A stretch of DNA of 7,191 nucleotides from Candidatus Bathyarchaeota archaeon (lineage in GTDB: Archaea; Thermoproteota; Bathyarchaeia; TCS64): contig JAGTQJ010000006.1 of NCBI GenBank assembly GCA_018396515.1, positions 1 to 7,191 on the forward strand. Direction: 5' to 3'. The notes under the pieces were generated by a model, which had not been told where the DNA came from, did not search any database, and saw only the letters and a program-made list of their open reading frames with translations. Position 1 is the first letter of the stretch. Every line of letters starts with the position of its first letter. The translations under genes were made by a program, and so were the position numbers. Below, piece after piece: positions 1 to 5,992 of the stretch.

Positions 1-20
1 TCGCAATAACGGTATTCCTG
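1..20. repeat. Inverted repeat arm 1, at the window edge
   Basis: These 20 bases are the exact reverse complement of 795-814. Base 21 no longer matches. The arm may extend further left outside the window. Because it sits exactly at the sequence end and falls inside the same gene as its partner, a chimeric or hairpin sequence end is the simplest reading. Confidence 0.9.
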
Positions 21-833
21 CTTCAGGAGGCTCTCCGCCTCCTCTAGGCCGATGGTCCTGCCCGCCCTTCTAGCGGCCTCGATCTTACTGGAGGCATCCT
101 GAATCGCCTTGAAGGCTGCTGAAGCCGCCCTTTCGGCCTCCAGGGCTGAGGCCTTCGCCTTCTCCGAGAGCCTCTCAGCCCCTGAGTAGTCGCCGACCTT
201 GAAGGCCGCCTGGGCCTCCTTTAATAGGGCCTCAGCCTCCTTTGCGACCACACCCTTTGCCTCCACAGCCTCGATGATTGATTTAGCCTCCTCGATGGCG
301 AGGAGGCCTCGCTCCCTAGTCCCCTCAAGGCTGATTATATAAGAGACCTCAATGTGCCCCTCCGGCATCGTGAGGACCGGGCTCCCATCCAGGCTGCCTA
401 TGGAGAGGGGGATGGCTCCTAGGCCCACAACCGTGGAGTTCCGTGGTAAAACCACCACCGCGGATGTGGGGGCCTGCACCGATAAGGTCCAGATCCTGCC
501 GGTCTTGTTAGTGAGGTCGAAGGTCAAGTATGATATTGTAACCGTAGTGGAGCCGAGGGTATCCACCGTCAAGCCCCCCTCAATGGGCGAATAGAATAGG
601 GGAAGACCCTCCTGGTCCTCAACGGTCAATTCCTGGAACTCGGTTCCGAAGAGGGTTATATTCACCCTAACCTTGGTCGCGTCGACGGAGACGGTGTATT
701 CTACCGAGACTCCTCCATCCACATAAGCCCTGAATATAAGACTCCTAGGAGAATAGCCTAGCTGGCCCTCAGCGGTCCAGGCCGAGATGAACATCAGGAA
801 TACCGTTATTGCGACGAGTAGCCTCCTCGACAA
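1..833 (-). CDS. Secreted/surface protein with beta-rich domain and helical C-terminal tail (3' end beyond window)
   Basis: I do not recognise this family. The frame is open from a TAA just upstream to the left edge and gives at least 277 residues. There is no early ATG, so I chose TTG at 831-833, which gives a clean signal peptide: SRR, then a hydrophobic core (about residues 5-18), ending near AWTAEG. TTG at 837-839 or 846-848 would add two or five residues. Residues about 25-170 alternate like beta strands and hold three N-X-T sequons (N58, N109, N132), which fits an exported, possibly glycosylated protein. Residues about 171-277 are Ala/Glu/Lys-rich helix with a hairpin-like unit (LLKEAQAAFKVGDYSGAE), as in helical stalks of archaeal surface proteins. 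The last six visible residues (QEYRYC) come from a 20-base inverted copy of the signal-peptide region and may not be genuine. A surface role is inference; being exported is fairly well supported. Confidence 0.75.
   Translation of the reverse strand, partial: MSRRLLVAITVFLMFISAWTAEGQLGYSPRSLIFRAYVDGGVSVEYTVSVDATKVRVNITLFGTEFQELTVEDQEGLPLFYSPIEGGLTVDTLGSTTVTISYLTFDLTNKTGRIWTLSVQAPTSAVVVLPRNSTVVGLGAIPLSIGSLDGSPVLTMPEGHIEVSYIISLEGTRERGLLAIEEAKSIIEAVEAKGVVAKEAEALLKEAQAAFKVGDYSGAERLSEKAKASALEAERAASAAFKAIQDASSKIEAARRAGRTIGLEEAESLLKQEYRYC
795..814. repeat. Inverted repeat arm 2, in the signal-peptide coding region
   Basis: This is the exact reverse complement of 1-20. On the minus strand it encodes part of the hydrophobic core of the signal peptide (AITVFL), so this copy is probably the genuine one and the copy at the edge the derived one. 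Confidence 0.9.
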
Positions 834-867
834 GGGCAACCCGACCAAATAGATCGAGCTATCAGAG

Positions 868-876
868 CATTAAAGT
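868..876 (-). promoter_or_regulatory. Weak TATA-like box for the secreted protein gene
   Basis: The minus strand reads CTTTAATGC here, about 20-40 bases before the candidate TTG starts (848, 839, 833). It is the only AT-rich hexamer in this spacer at a suitable distance. The match to an archaeal TATA box is poor, so this is tentative. Confidence 0.3.
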
Positions 877-973
877 GTGACGCAGAGCTAAATGACTTAC
901 CAGGGCTGGTCTTCAACTGGAAAGATGAGCCTGCTTCAGTGTAGGATCAACAAGGGGTCTATCCATATTCCGG

Positions 974-1531
974 CTAATGGTCCAGCCGCCTCCCAGACTT
1001 GAGCATGAGGATGCCGGAGGTCGCCTGGAATCCCGAGCAAATGATGAAAAGGGACTCGAACCCCAGTCTGCTTACTATGAAGGCTGCGAGAAGGGCTGCG
1101 AGGGCCTCTGCGATGTCGTAGGATGACTCGAAGAGGCCGAAGAGGGTGCCCCTCTTCCCCTCCCCTCCGGCATCGGCCATCAGGCTGAGGAGGGAGGGCC
1201 TCTGGAGGGCAGCTGAGAGGCCGAAGGTGAACTCTATGATGTAGAGATGTGAGATCTCTGAGGCGAATATGTAGGAGAGGGAGGCCAGGGCTGAGAGGAG
1301 GACGCCTACGAAGAATACCCTGGTCTTCCCGTACTTGTCTACGAGCCTGCCCGCCGGCACCTTGAAGAGGGCGACGGTTAGGCAGAGGATGGTGTAGAGG
1401 GTTCCCAGATCTATGAGGGAGGCTGAGAAGCGGTCAACCACGAATATGGGGTATATGGGGCCGAGTAAACCTACTCCGAAGGAGCTCAGCGTCCCTAACA
1501 GGATTAGGGACACTACTTGCCTGGACCTCAT
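974..1531 (-). CDS. Half-size MFS-type membrane protein (six predicted helices)
   Basis: This 185-residue membrane protein resembles one half of a major facilitator superfamily transporter. Six hydrophobic segments lie near residues 7-30, 41-60, 71-90, 94-118, 136-154 and 158-177. The MFS signature loop (motif A) between helices 2 and 3 is clear: GRLVDKYGKTR at residues 61-71. Helix 4 to the 4-5 loop (LQRPSLLSLMAD, then GKRGTLFGLF) also follows the family pattern. Ordinary MFS carriers have 12 helices and about 400 residues, so this is half length. The TAG at 974-976 is followed by no hydrophobic reading frame, and the spacer upstream of the ATG has none either, so no second half lies next to it. 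It may act as a homodimer, or be a decayed transporter. The reading frame itself is intact. The substrate cannot be told. The ATG at 1529-1531 is preceded in frame by a TAG five codons upstream, so an earlier start is ruled out. Confidence 0.8.
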   Translation of the reverse strand: MRSRQVVSLILLGTLSSFGVGLLGPIYPIFVVDRFSASLIDLGTLYTILCLTVALFKVPAGRLVDKYGKTRVFFVGVLLSALASLSYIFASEISHLYIIEFTFGLSAALQRPSLLSLMADAGGEGKRGTLFGLFESSYDIAEALAALLAAFIVSRLGFESLFIICSGFQATSGILMLKSGRRLDH

Positions 1532-1630
1532 ATACCCATCCCCCTACCATGCTCATTGGGGTGCTAGGGTCCTCGGACTCTATTCTAGACATCTGAGACT
1601 ACTGGCCCCAACTCAAGGCAAAAACTCCAA

Positions 1631-1638
1631 AATATAAA
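1631..1638 (-). promoter_or_regulatory. TATA-like box upstream of the MFS-type gene
   Basis: The minus strand reads TTTATATT in an AT-rich patch, the best archaeal TATA-box candidate in the 235-base spacer between aCPSF2 and the MFS-type gene. Start of transcription would fall near 1608-1612, leaving a leader of roughly 80 bases. The rest of the spacer (1532-1766) holds no gene that I can support. Confidence 0.5.
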
Positions 1639-1766
1639 GCTTTCTCAACCCCCGATGGAGCTTTAGAAGGTTCTGAAGGAGGCCTCTCCTATGCTGAGAT
1701 AAGACCTGTCTGGGGGTCGTAAGGGAGGCTTAAAGAGGCGGGAACAGGATGCGATTTTTTGGAGGA

Positions 1767-3026
1767 TTATACCGTGAAGCTCTCCCCCTGGTTCGGCGCC
1801 ACCGAGTTCAGGCCGAGCTCATCCCTCGCAAACTGGGCTAGAGCCTCGCAGTTCTGGGGCTCCCCGTGGATCACGTAGACATCGGGCTTCCCCTCCAACC
1901 CCTTAAGGAAATCCTCGAGCTGGGTCTTCCCAGCGTGGGATGAGAAGTCGAACCTCTTAACCTTAGCCCTCACCGCCTCATCCCTCCCCTTTATGGTGAA
2001 CATCCCGGTCTCCAGTAGCTTGGCCCCTCCACTCCCAGGGATCTGGAAGCTTACAAGGAATATGGCGTTCTCCTCCCCCATGGCTAGGTGCTCCATATAG
2101 AACAGGGCGTTACCGCCTTCGAGCATACCTGACGGGGAGACGATTATTCCGTTCCTCCTGAGGGCCTCCCTCCTATCCCTCCATCCCTTAACCTCCTTAA
2201 CCTCGTTGACCACCTTGATGAAGGTCTTCGGATCCCTGAGATAGTCTGGGTGGTTCATGAGGGCCTCATTCACCAGCCTCGCCATCCCGTCCACTACGGC
2301 CTTGGAGCCGAGCCCATACGCGTTAAGGATACTCATCACCTCCTGGGATCTCCCGACCGCGAAGGCTGGGATGAGGACCTTCCCCTCATTGTCGAGCACG
2401 CTCCTGATCTCCCTTATGAACTCCTCCTCTAGGCTCCTCCTCTCGGGGTGGTCTGTAGTTGCATACGTGCTCTCGATTATGACGGCGTCATAGGATCTCC
2501 TCGGGATCTTGGCCTCATGAACCAGCCTAGTCTTTATCGTGTTGAAATCTCCCGTGTAGAGTATCCTCTTCCCGTCAGCCTCCAACTCGACCATTGCGCT
2601 CCCTGGGATGTGACCTGCGTTGAGGAACCTGAAGTTGACATCCTTGAACTTCACCTCCATCCCATACCCTAAGTCGTTCCTCTGCCTCATCATCTTTTCC
2701 AGCTCAAGGTATTCGAACGGGAGGAAGTAGCTGCTTAGTTTAAGGAAGTCCTTAATCAGGATCTTCGTGAGCTCGGTCGTCAGCGGCGTGGCGAAGAATG
2801 GCTTTCTCTCAGAGAGGTAGAATATGGGAACCCCGCCTGAGTGGTCTAGGTGGCAGTGGGCTATTATTATGCCGTCTATATCCGTAGCCCTAATATGGGC
2901 TGGGAACTCTGGGGCGTCGTTCAGCTTGACGCCGTAATCCAGGAGGAGGCGAGCCCTATCGGACTCCAGGAGGATCGCGTTCCTCCCAACCTCTCGGGCT
3001 CCCCCTAGGAAATGCAGCCTCACCAT
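1767..3026 (-). CDS. Beta-CASP metallo-beta-lactamase RNase, aCPSF2 type
   Basis: This is a cytoplasmic ribonuclease of the beta-CASP family, related to the eukaryotic cleavage factor CPSF73 and bacterial RNase J. It probably acts in RNA 3'-end processing or decay using two zinc ions. The metallo-beta-lactamase motifs are complete: HCHLDH at residues 57-62, H139 (GHIPG), and D160 (YTGD). The beta-CASP motifs follow: E185 (IIESTY), H364 (SSHAGK) and H387 (IHGE). At 419 residues it consists of the catalytic core only. The N-terminal KH domains that define aCPSF1 are absent, so aCPSF2 is the better name; whether it is mainly an endo- or 5' exonuclease cannot be read from the sequence. The start MVRLHFLGGAREVG is typical of the family, and GGTGA at 3037-3041 lies ten bases before the ATG. 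A weak TATA-like TTTAAG at 3128-3133 could be its promoter, with a leader of about 80 bases. It follows tgtA after 154 bases. Confidence 0.93.
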   Translation of the reverse strand: MVRLHFLGGAREVGRNAILLESDRARLLLDYGVKLNDAPEFPAHIRATDIDGIIIAHCHLDHSGGVPIFYLSERKPFFATPLTTELTKILIKDFLKLSSYFLPFEYLELEKMMRQRNDLGYGMEVKFKDVNFRFLNAGHIPGSAMVELEADGKRILYTGDFNTIKTRLVHEAKIPRRSYDAVIIESTYATTDHPERRSLEEEFIREIRSVLDNEGKVLIPAFAVGRSQEVMSILNAYGLGSKAVVDGMARLVNEALMNHPDYLRDPKTFIKVVNEVKEVKGWRDRREALRRNGIIVSPSGMLEGGNALFYMEHLAMGEENAIFLVSFQIPGSGGAKLLETGMFTIKGRDEAVRAKVKRFDFSSHAGKTQLEDFLKGLEGKPDVYVIHGEPQNCEALAQFARDELGLNSVAPNQGESFTV

Positions 3027-3036
3027 CCTCTAATCT

Positions 3037-3041
3037 TCACC
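3037..3041 (-). promoter_or_regulatory. Shine-Dalgarno site of the aCPSF2 gene
   Basis: The minus strand reads GGTGA ten bases before the ATG at 3024-3026. This matches the anti-Shine-Dalgarno end of archaeal 16S rRNA and supports the chosen start. It is the clearest such site in the window; the neighbouring genes with close TATA boxes have only very short leaders. Confidence 0.6.
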
Positions 3042-3180
3042 GATCCATCAACACCTGAGATAGGCTCCGGGTCTCAGATCCTTCTCCAAATCTCTCCTCT
3101 GAACCCCTTTCCATCGAATATGGAATCCTTAAACTTAACACTTTCCAATCCAACCCTCGGATCCCATAGATTCGGCGATC

Positions 3181-4821
3181 CTAGCCGGCCTCTCCCATCT
3201 GCAGACCTCCCAGTGGCCTCCCCTTCAGCATCCCCTTTAAAGCCTCCAGCCGCCCACCATTCCAAGGATCCCTATCCCTTATGGTCGAGAGGGGGATCCC
3301 AAGCCTCCTGCAGGCCTCTCCGCATACCCTCTCCACAAGGGCATCGAACTCCTCAGCACCCGCTAAAAGGAGGACTTGGGAGTACCCCCTTCCCTCCAGG
3401 TACCTCGCAACCTGGGTTGAGGCGAACTCAAGGGTCTCCCGGTCCAAGGGCTGGGTGGCCTCGAACTGGGATAGGGGATAGGTCTCAGAGAGTTCCTCTG
3501 GGATAACCCCGAAGGGTGCATCGTAGAAGCAGACATGCACCGAAGAGGCCTCACCTAGTTCCTCCAAGGCCTTCAGGAGCCTCCGGTACTGGGGGCTCCT
3601 CCCATAGGGTTTAGTCCTCGGAGCCTTTACGAGGAGGAGCCTATGAGCCTCAGGGGGCCTCCAATAGTTCTCCGTCAGCCTCCTGAGATGCCTTGTGACC
3701 TGAGGCCTTGAGAGGGATGCAGAGTCGAAGATGAACATCCCCTTCCCCTTGGGGGTAGGGCTCCTCCTCTCAATGAGATCCCTGTACCTTGAGAGCCTCT
3801 TAAGCGCTGAGAAGAGGGCGGGATGGGACCTGCTCCTGGCCTCTAGGAGCTCCCAGAGGCTTCCCTCAGATATGGCCTGCTTCACTGCATCAACCTCCGC
3901 CATCGAGATGTATAGGTTGTGCTCCGTCAGGAGCCTTACCCTCTCCCCCCTGGTCATCTCCCTCAGCTCCTCGGCTGTGAGTCTCCTGCATACAGGGCAT
4001 GGGCAGGGCAAATAGCTCAGATCCTTAAGCCTAGAAGTCCCATATGGGAGGAGGTATCTCTCATCCTTGGCGTATATCGCGTAGGCGGCTGAGTCGAACA
4101 TATCGCACCCAAGGGCGACCGCCAGTGAGAACATCATTGGATGGCCGGCTCCGAAGAGGTGGAAGGGCCTGTCGGGTGGGAGGTTGGTCTTCGCCGCGAC
4201 TATCATGTCTACGAGGACGGTGAACATGTAGCGCTCCATAACCTCCGTTGGGCTTCCTAGGGCGTAGATGTCGAAGGGCATCCTAGCCATCTCCCTGGCT
4301 GAGCGCTCGACAAGGTCTATGTATTTCCCCCCTTGGATGGGGCCAACCCACAGGGCCTTATCCCCCTCGATCAGGGGTAGAGCCGCCTCAGCCCTCCTCA
4401 GGGTCTCCTCCACCGTCCATTCAGCCCTCCTCTTGGAAGCCCTCCACCCTGTTGGGTGGTCCAGTATAACAGCGATATCCGAGCCGATCCTCCTCTGATA
4501 GGCCAGTATCTCCTCCGGGGTGGTCTCAACCCCACCGTAGACGAGTATCTGATAGGCTCCTGAGTCCGTGGCAACCACCCCCTCATAGTCTAGGAGCTTG
4601 TGAACATCCAGCATGGGCTCATCCCCATAATGCCTCTTGATGATGTATGCGTTCGTTATCAGCGCCCTGCACTTGAACTCCTCCATCATCCTCCTCGGAG
4701 GGATCCTCTGATAAAGGGGATTCACAACGGGGAGGAAGACCGGTGTCTCAATAGTTCCACTCTTGGTCCTCAACCTCCCGAGCCTACCCATCAAGTCGCG
4801 GTCTCTAACCTCAAAGGCCAT
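3181..4821 (-). CDS. tgtA: Archaeosine tRNA-guanine transglycosylase (TgtA), no PUA domain seen
   Basis: The enzyme swaps guanine-15 in the D-loop of tRNA for the preQ0 base, the first committed step toward archaeosine on the tRNA. The N-terminal barrel (residues 1 to about 350) is well conserved: it opens with FEVRDRDLMGRLGRL, has the substrate-binding DSGAYQ at 86-91 and the proposed nucleophile D243 in DMFDSAAYA. The zinc site is C273, C275, C278 and H301. These lie six positions before C279, C281, C284 and H307 of the Pyrococcus horikoshii enzyme as I recall its numbering. Residues about 361-515 match the archaeal accessory C1/C2-type region. The 546-residue protein then ends in a short tail (about 516-546) without a recognisable PUA domain, which full-length archaeal enzymes of about 580 residues carry for tRNA binding. 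A separate PUA protein may supply it, or it may be lost. The ATG start matches the family. A TATA box lies 35 bases upstream. Confidence 0.95.
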   Translation of the reverse strand: MAFEVRDRDLMGRLGRLRTKSGTIETPVFLPVVNPLYQRIPPRRMMEEFKCRALITNAYIIKRHYGDEPMLDVHKLLDYEGVVATDSGAYQILVYGGVETTPEEILAYQRRIGSDIAVILDHPTGWRASKRRAEWTVEETLRRAEAALPLIEGDKALWVGPIQGGKYIDLVERSAREMARMPFDIYALGSPTEVMERYMFTVLVDMIVAAKTNLPPDRPFHLFGAGHPMMFSLAVALGCDMFDSAAYAIYAKDERYLLPYGTSRLKDLSYLPCPCPVCRRLTAEELREMTRGERVRLLTEHNLYISMAEVDAVKQAISEGSLWELLEARSRSHPALFSALKRLSRYRDLIERRSPTPKGKGMFIFDSASLSRPQVTRHLRRLTENYWRPPEAHRLLLVKAPRTKPYGRSPQYRRLLKALEELGEASSVHVCFYDAPFGVIPEELSETYPLSQFEATQPLDRETLEFASTQVARYLEGRGYSQVLLLAGAEEFDALVERVCGEACRRLGIPLSTIRDRDPWNGGRLEALKGMLKGRPLGGLQMGEAG

Positions 4822-4855
4822 CTAGACCCACCGACAAGCAAGCTGACCATCCCAG

Positions 4856-4862
4856 AAATATA
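4856..4862 (-). promoter_or_regulatory. TATA box for tgtA
   Basis: The minus strand reads TATATTT, centred about 38 bases before the tgtA ATG. Transcription would start near 4833, giving a leader of about a dozen bases. It lies downstream of the T-rich stop signal of the Lsm gene, which supports tgtA being its own unit. Confidence 0.55.
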
Positions 4863-4889
4863 GGGATCAGAGCAATTTATCGATGAGCC

Positions 4890-4913
4890 CATCATAAAAA
4901 TAAAATCATGATG
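4890..4913 (-). terminator. T-rich terminator after the Lsm gene
   Basis: The minus strand has a T-rich tract (TTTTATTTTTAT) flanked by six-base complementary arms, CATCAT and ATGATG. It begins about 43 bases after the Lsm stop and before the tgtA promoter. Archaeal termination mainly needs the T tract; the weak hairpin may be incidental. Confidence 0.5.
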
Positions 4914-4955
4914 TGGAGATGGAGGCCCATACTCTCGATCCAGGTTTCCTGACCC

Positions 4956-5378
4956 CTAAGCTGCCTCGCTTATAAACCTCTCGTATATGTCTTTGACCCT
5001 CTCGGCCGCTGGGCCGCTGCCCTCCACCACCCCTCTCTCCGTTACCCTTATCTTGTCCATCACAACTATAACCCCGGCCTCAGGGTACAGCCTAACCATG
5101 TTTGGGAAGACCCTCTCAAGGCGCTCCGCCAAGCCCTCTAGGTTGAAGGGGCGCTCGGAGGCGGCTATCCTCGCGATAGCTGAGCCGTAGATGAAGACCC
5201 TGTGGATCCGGGTTCCCCCCATTCCCTTTACATCTCCTAGGCAGAGGCTGAGGGTGTTCGGATCGTAGCCCAAGAGGGTCCCCTCCACCAGGTTACCATC
5301 AGAGTCTACCACCTGAACAGACTTGTTAACTAGCTGGGCCAGCTCCTCGAAGAACCTCCTGCCAGCGGTAGATGCCAT
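4956..5378 (-). CDS. Archaeal Lsm-family RNA-binding protein with C-terminal domain (SmAP3-like)
   Basis: This is an Sm-like protein expected to form a ring that binds U-rich RNA. Taking ATG at 5376-5378 gives 140 residues. The Sm1 half is clear: NKSVQVVDSDGNLVEGTLLGYDPNTLSL is its extent (about residues 18-45), with the usual Gly and Asp-Pro-Asn turn. The Sm2 half follows as HRVFIYGSAIARI (about 60-72). Residues about 75-140 are an added domain with FNLEGLAERLERVFP, VMDKIRVTE and a GSGPAAERVKDIYERF end, as in the augmented SmAP3 group known from Pyrobaculum and Sulfolobales-type archaea. Most archaeal SmAPs lack it and are about 75-80 residues. The start is uncertain: GTG at 5385-5387 adds three residues and lies about 26 bases after the TATA centre, so it would fit a leaderless message; the ATG would then have a nine-base leader. 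Confidence 0.9.
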   Translation of the reverse strand: MASTAGRRFFEELAQLVNKSVQVVDSDGNLVEGTLLGYDPNTLSLCLGDVKGMGGTRIHRVFIYGSAIARIAASERPFNLEGLAERLERVFPNMVRLYPEAGVIVVMDKIRVTERGVVEGSGPAAERVKDIYERFISEAA

Positions 5379-5408
5379 CCTCTCCACCCACAGATATGAT
5401 ACTACAGC

Positions 5409-5418
5409 TATATAAAAA
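5409..5418 (-). promoter_or_regulatory. TATA box for the Lsm gene
   Basis: The minus strand reads TTTTTATATA, a strong archaeal TATA box. Its centre lies about 26 bases before the GTG at 5387 and 35 before the ATG at 5378, so the message is leaderless or nearly so. It overlaps the T tract that ends the preceding gene. Confidence 0.65.
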
Positions 5419-5453
5419 GAAAAATGGGTCTCAGGGGGTCAGCTTTTCCCCCT
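5414..5453 (-). terminator. Hairpin plus T tract after the winged-helix gene
   Basis: On the minus strand AGGGGG and CCCCCT enclose a nine-base loop (5433-5453). About eight bases later comes ATTTTTCTTTTT (to 5414). The layout is that of an intrinsic terminator for the gene ending at 5480. The T tract runs directly into the TATA box of the Lsm gene, so one short sequence serves as stop and start signal. Confidence 0.6.
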
Positions 5454-5479
5454 AGAAGGCCCCGAATAAGAAGGTTGGC

Positions 5480-5722
5480 CTACTTCATCATGTTTCTAGC
5501 GAGATCCGATGTGAAGTATTTGCCATCGTTGAACTCGAGGGCTCCCACTAGCTTGAGATCCCTCATTATCTGGAATAGCTTGCTCTCCTTGATCTTAGCC
5601 CCCTTATTCAACTGGCGTATATCGTTCCAGGACTTGGGTTCAAGGCAGAAGCTCAGAACCTTGCAGTAGTCCTCGTCCTTCAAATATTTCTGGAGCTCCG
5701 CTAGAGCCTTCTCATCGGCCAT
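5480..5722 (-). CDS. Small winged-helix-like DNA-binding protein, unassigned family
   Basis: This gene encodes an 80-residue protein with ATG at 5720-5722. TTG (5735-5737) or GTG (5729-5731) in frame would add five or three residues. I cannot place it in a named family. The layout suggests a winged helix-turn-helix: helix 1 (LAELQKYLKDEDYCKVLSF), helix 2 (SWNDIRQL), a recognition-helix candidate (KESKLFQIMRDLKLVGAL), then a beta-wing-like stretch (EFNDGKYFTSDLARNMM). The pattern 'short first helix, recognition helix ending LxxxGxL, then wing with G-K-Y' is common in archaeal MarR/ArsR-like regulators. No metal or ligand site is evident; C19 and C25 of the 80-residue form are isolated. It has its own AT-rich promoter and a terminator, so it is transcribed separately. 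Regulation of a neighbour or of itself is only a guess. Confidence 0.75.
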   Translation of the reverse strand: MADEKALAELQKYLKDEDYCKVLSFCLEPKSWNDIRQLNKGAKIKESKLFQIMRDLKLVGALEFNDGKYFTSDLARNMMK

Positions 5723-5754
5723 CTGAGACACTAACAAAAGATACTATAATAAGT

Positions 5755-5764
5755 AATATATAAA
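5755..5764 (-). promoter_or_regulatory. TATA box for the winged-helix gene
   Basis: The minus strand reads TTTATATATT in the most AT-rich patch of the window (about 5731-5770). Its centre lies about 38 bases before the ATG at 5722, predicting a start of transcription near 5734 and a leader of about a dozen bases. Confidence 0.65.
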
Positions 5765-5782
5765 TTTTTGACAGTCGGCCGT

Positions 5783-5992
5783 CTAGTCGGTTCTCCGCCC
5801 CTCCCCCCTCATCTCCCTCTCCTTCAGCATCCTTATGAGGGCCACAGCCTGTTCGGGGGTCTCAGCCCTGCCCAGGAACCTGAGCTCCCCGATCCTAGCT
5901 CTATAGCCGCAGTGGGGGCAGGATCTAGTCTTGTGGATGACTTTAGTAAGTATAATCCTCCCGCACCTTGGACAGCGCACAGCCGCATACAT
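5783..5992 (-). CDS. Four-cysteine zinc ribbon protein, DUF1922-like
   Basis: This 69-residue protein begins MYAAVRCPRCGRII and has two CxxC knuckles, C7/C10 and C25/C28, that should hold one zinc ion. The second half (GRAETPEQAVALIRMLKE) forms a helix after a short strand. Length, N-terminus, cysteine spacing and the 'G-RA-x-x-x-E-A' helix fit the archaeal DUF1922 family, which has no established biochemical role; nucleic-acid binding is a reasonable guess for such a ribbon. The ATG at 5990-5992 directly follows the TAG of the kinase gene with no base between them. The two are therefore probably co-transcribed and translationally coupled, and possibly share a role linked to the ribosome or RNA. 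A terminator after the TAG at 5783 is not obvious. Confidence 0.85.
   Translation of the reverse strand: MYAAVRCPRCGRIILTKVIHKTRSCPHCGYRARIGELRFLGRAETPEQAVALIRMLKEREMRGEGRRTD

Noticed and set aside
352..594. Plus-strand frame opposite the secreted protein gene
   Set aside because: It is a shadow of the minus-strand gene, which has a signal peptide and consistent domain layout.
1650..1700. Possible C/D box small RNA in the spacer upstream of the MFS-type gene (CTGA motifs present)
   Set aside because: There is no acceptable C box (RTGATGA) at the right distance, and no terminal stem.
3036..3183. Read-through of the tgtA TAG codon, adding 47 codons (pyrrolysine or suppression)
   Set aside because: TAG is the stop of most genes in the window and the extension has no recognisable domain; the frame is open by chance.
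3074..3265. Minus-strand frame overlapping the end of tgtA, ending GEIWRRI
   Set aside because: I considered a frameshifted true C-terminus of TgtA, but only about 34 residues lie beyond the tgtA stop and they do not resemble a PUA domain. Another frame is equally open there.
3012..3506. Long plus-strand open frame opposite the tgtA and aCPSF2 ends
   Set aside because: It is Pro/Ser-rich, lies antisense to two well-recognised genes, and has no promoter or family resemblance.
4870..4912. Possible minus-strand C/D box RNA (ATGATGG followed by CTGA)
   Set aside because: The C box has a mismatch, the second box pair is missing, and the region is better explained as the Lsm terminator and tgtA promoter.
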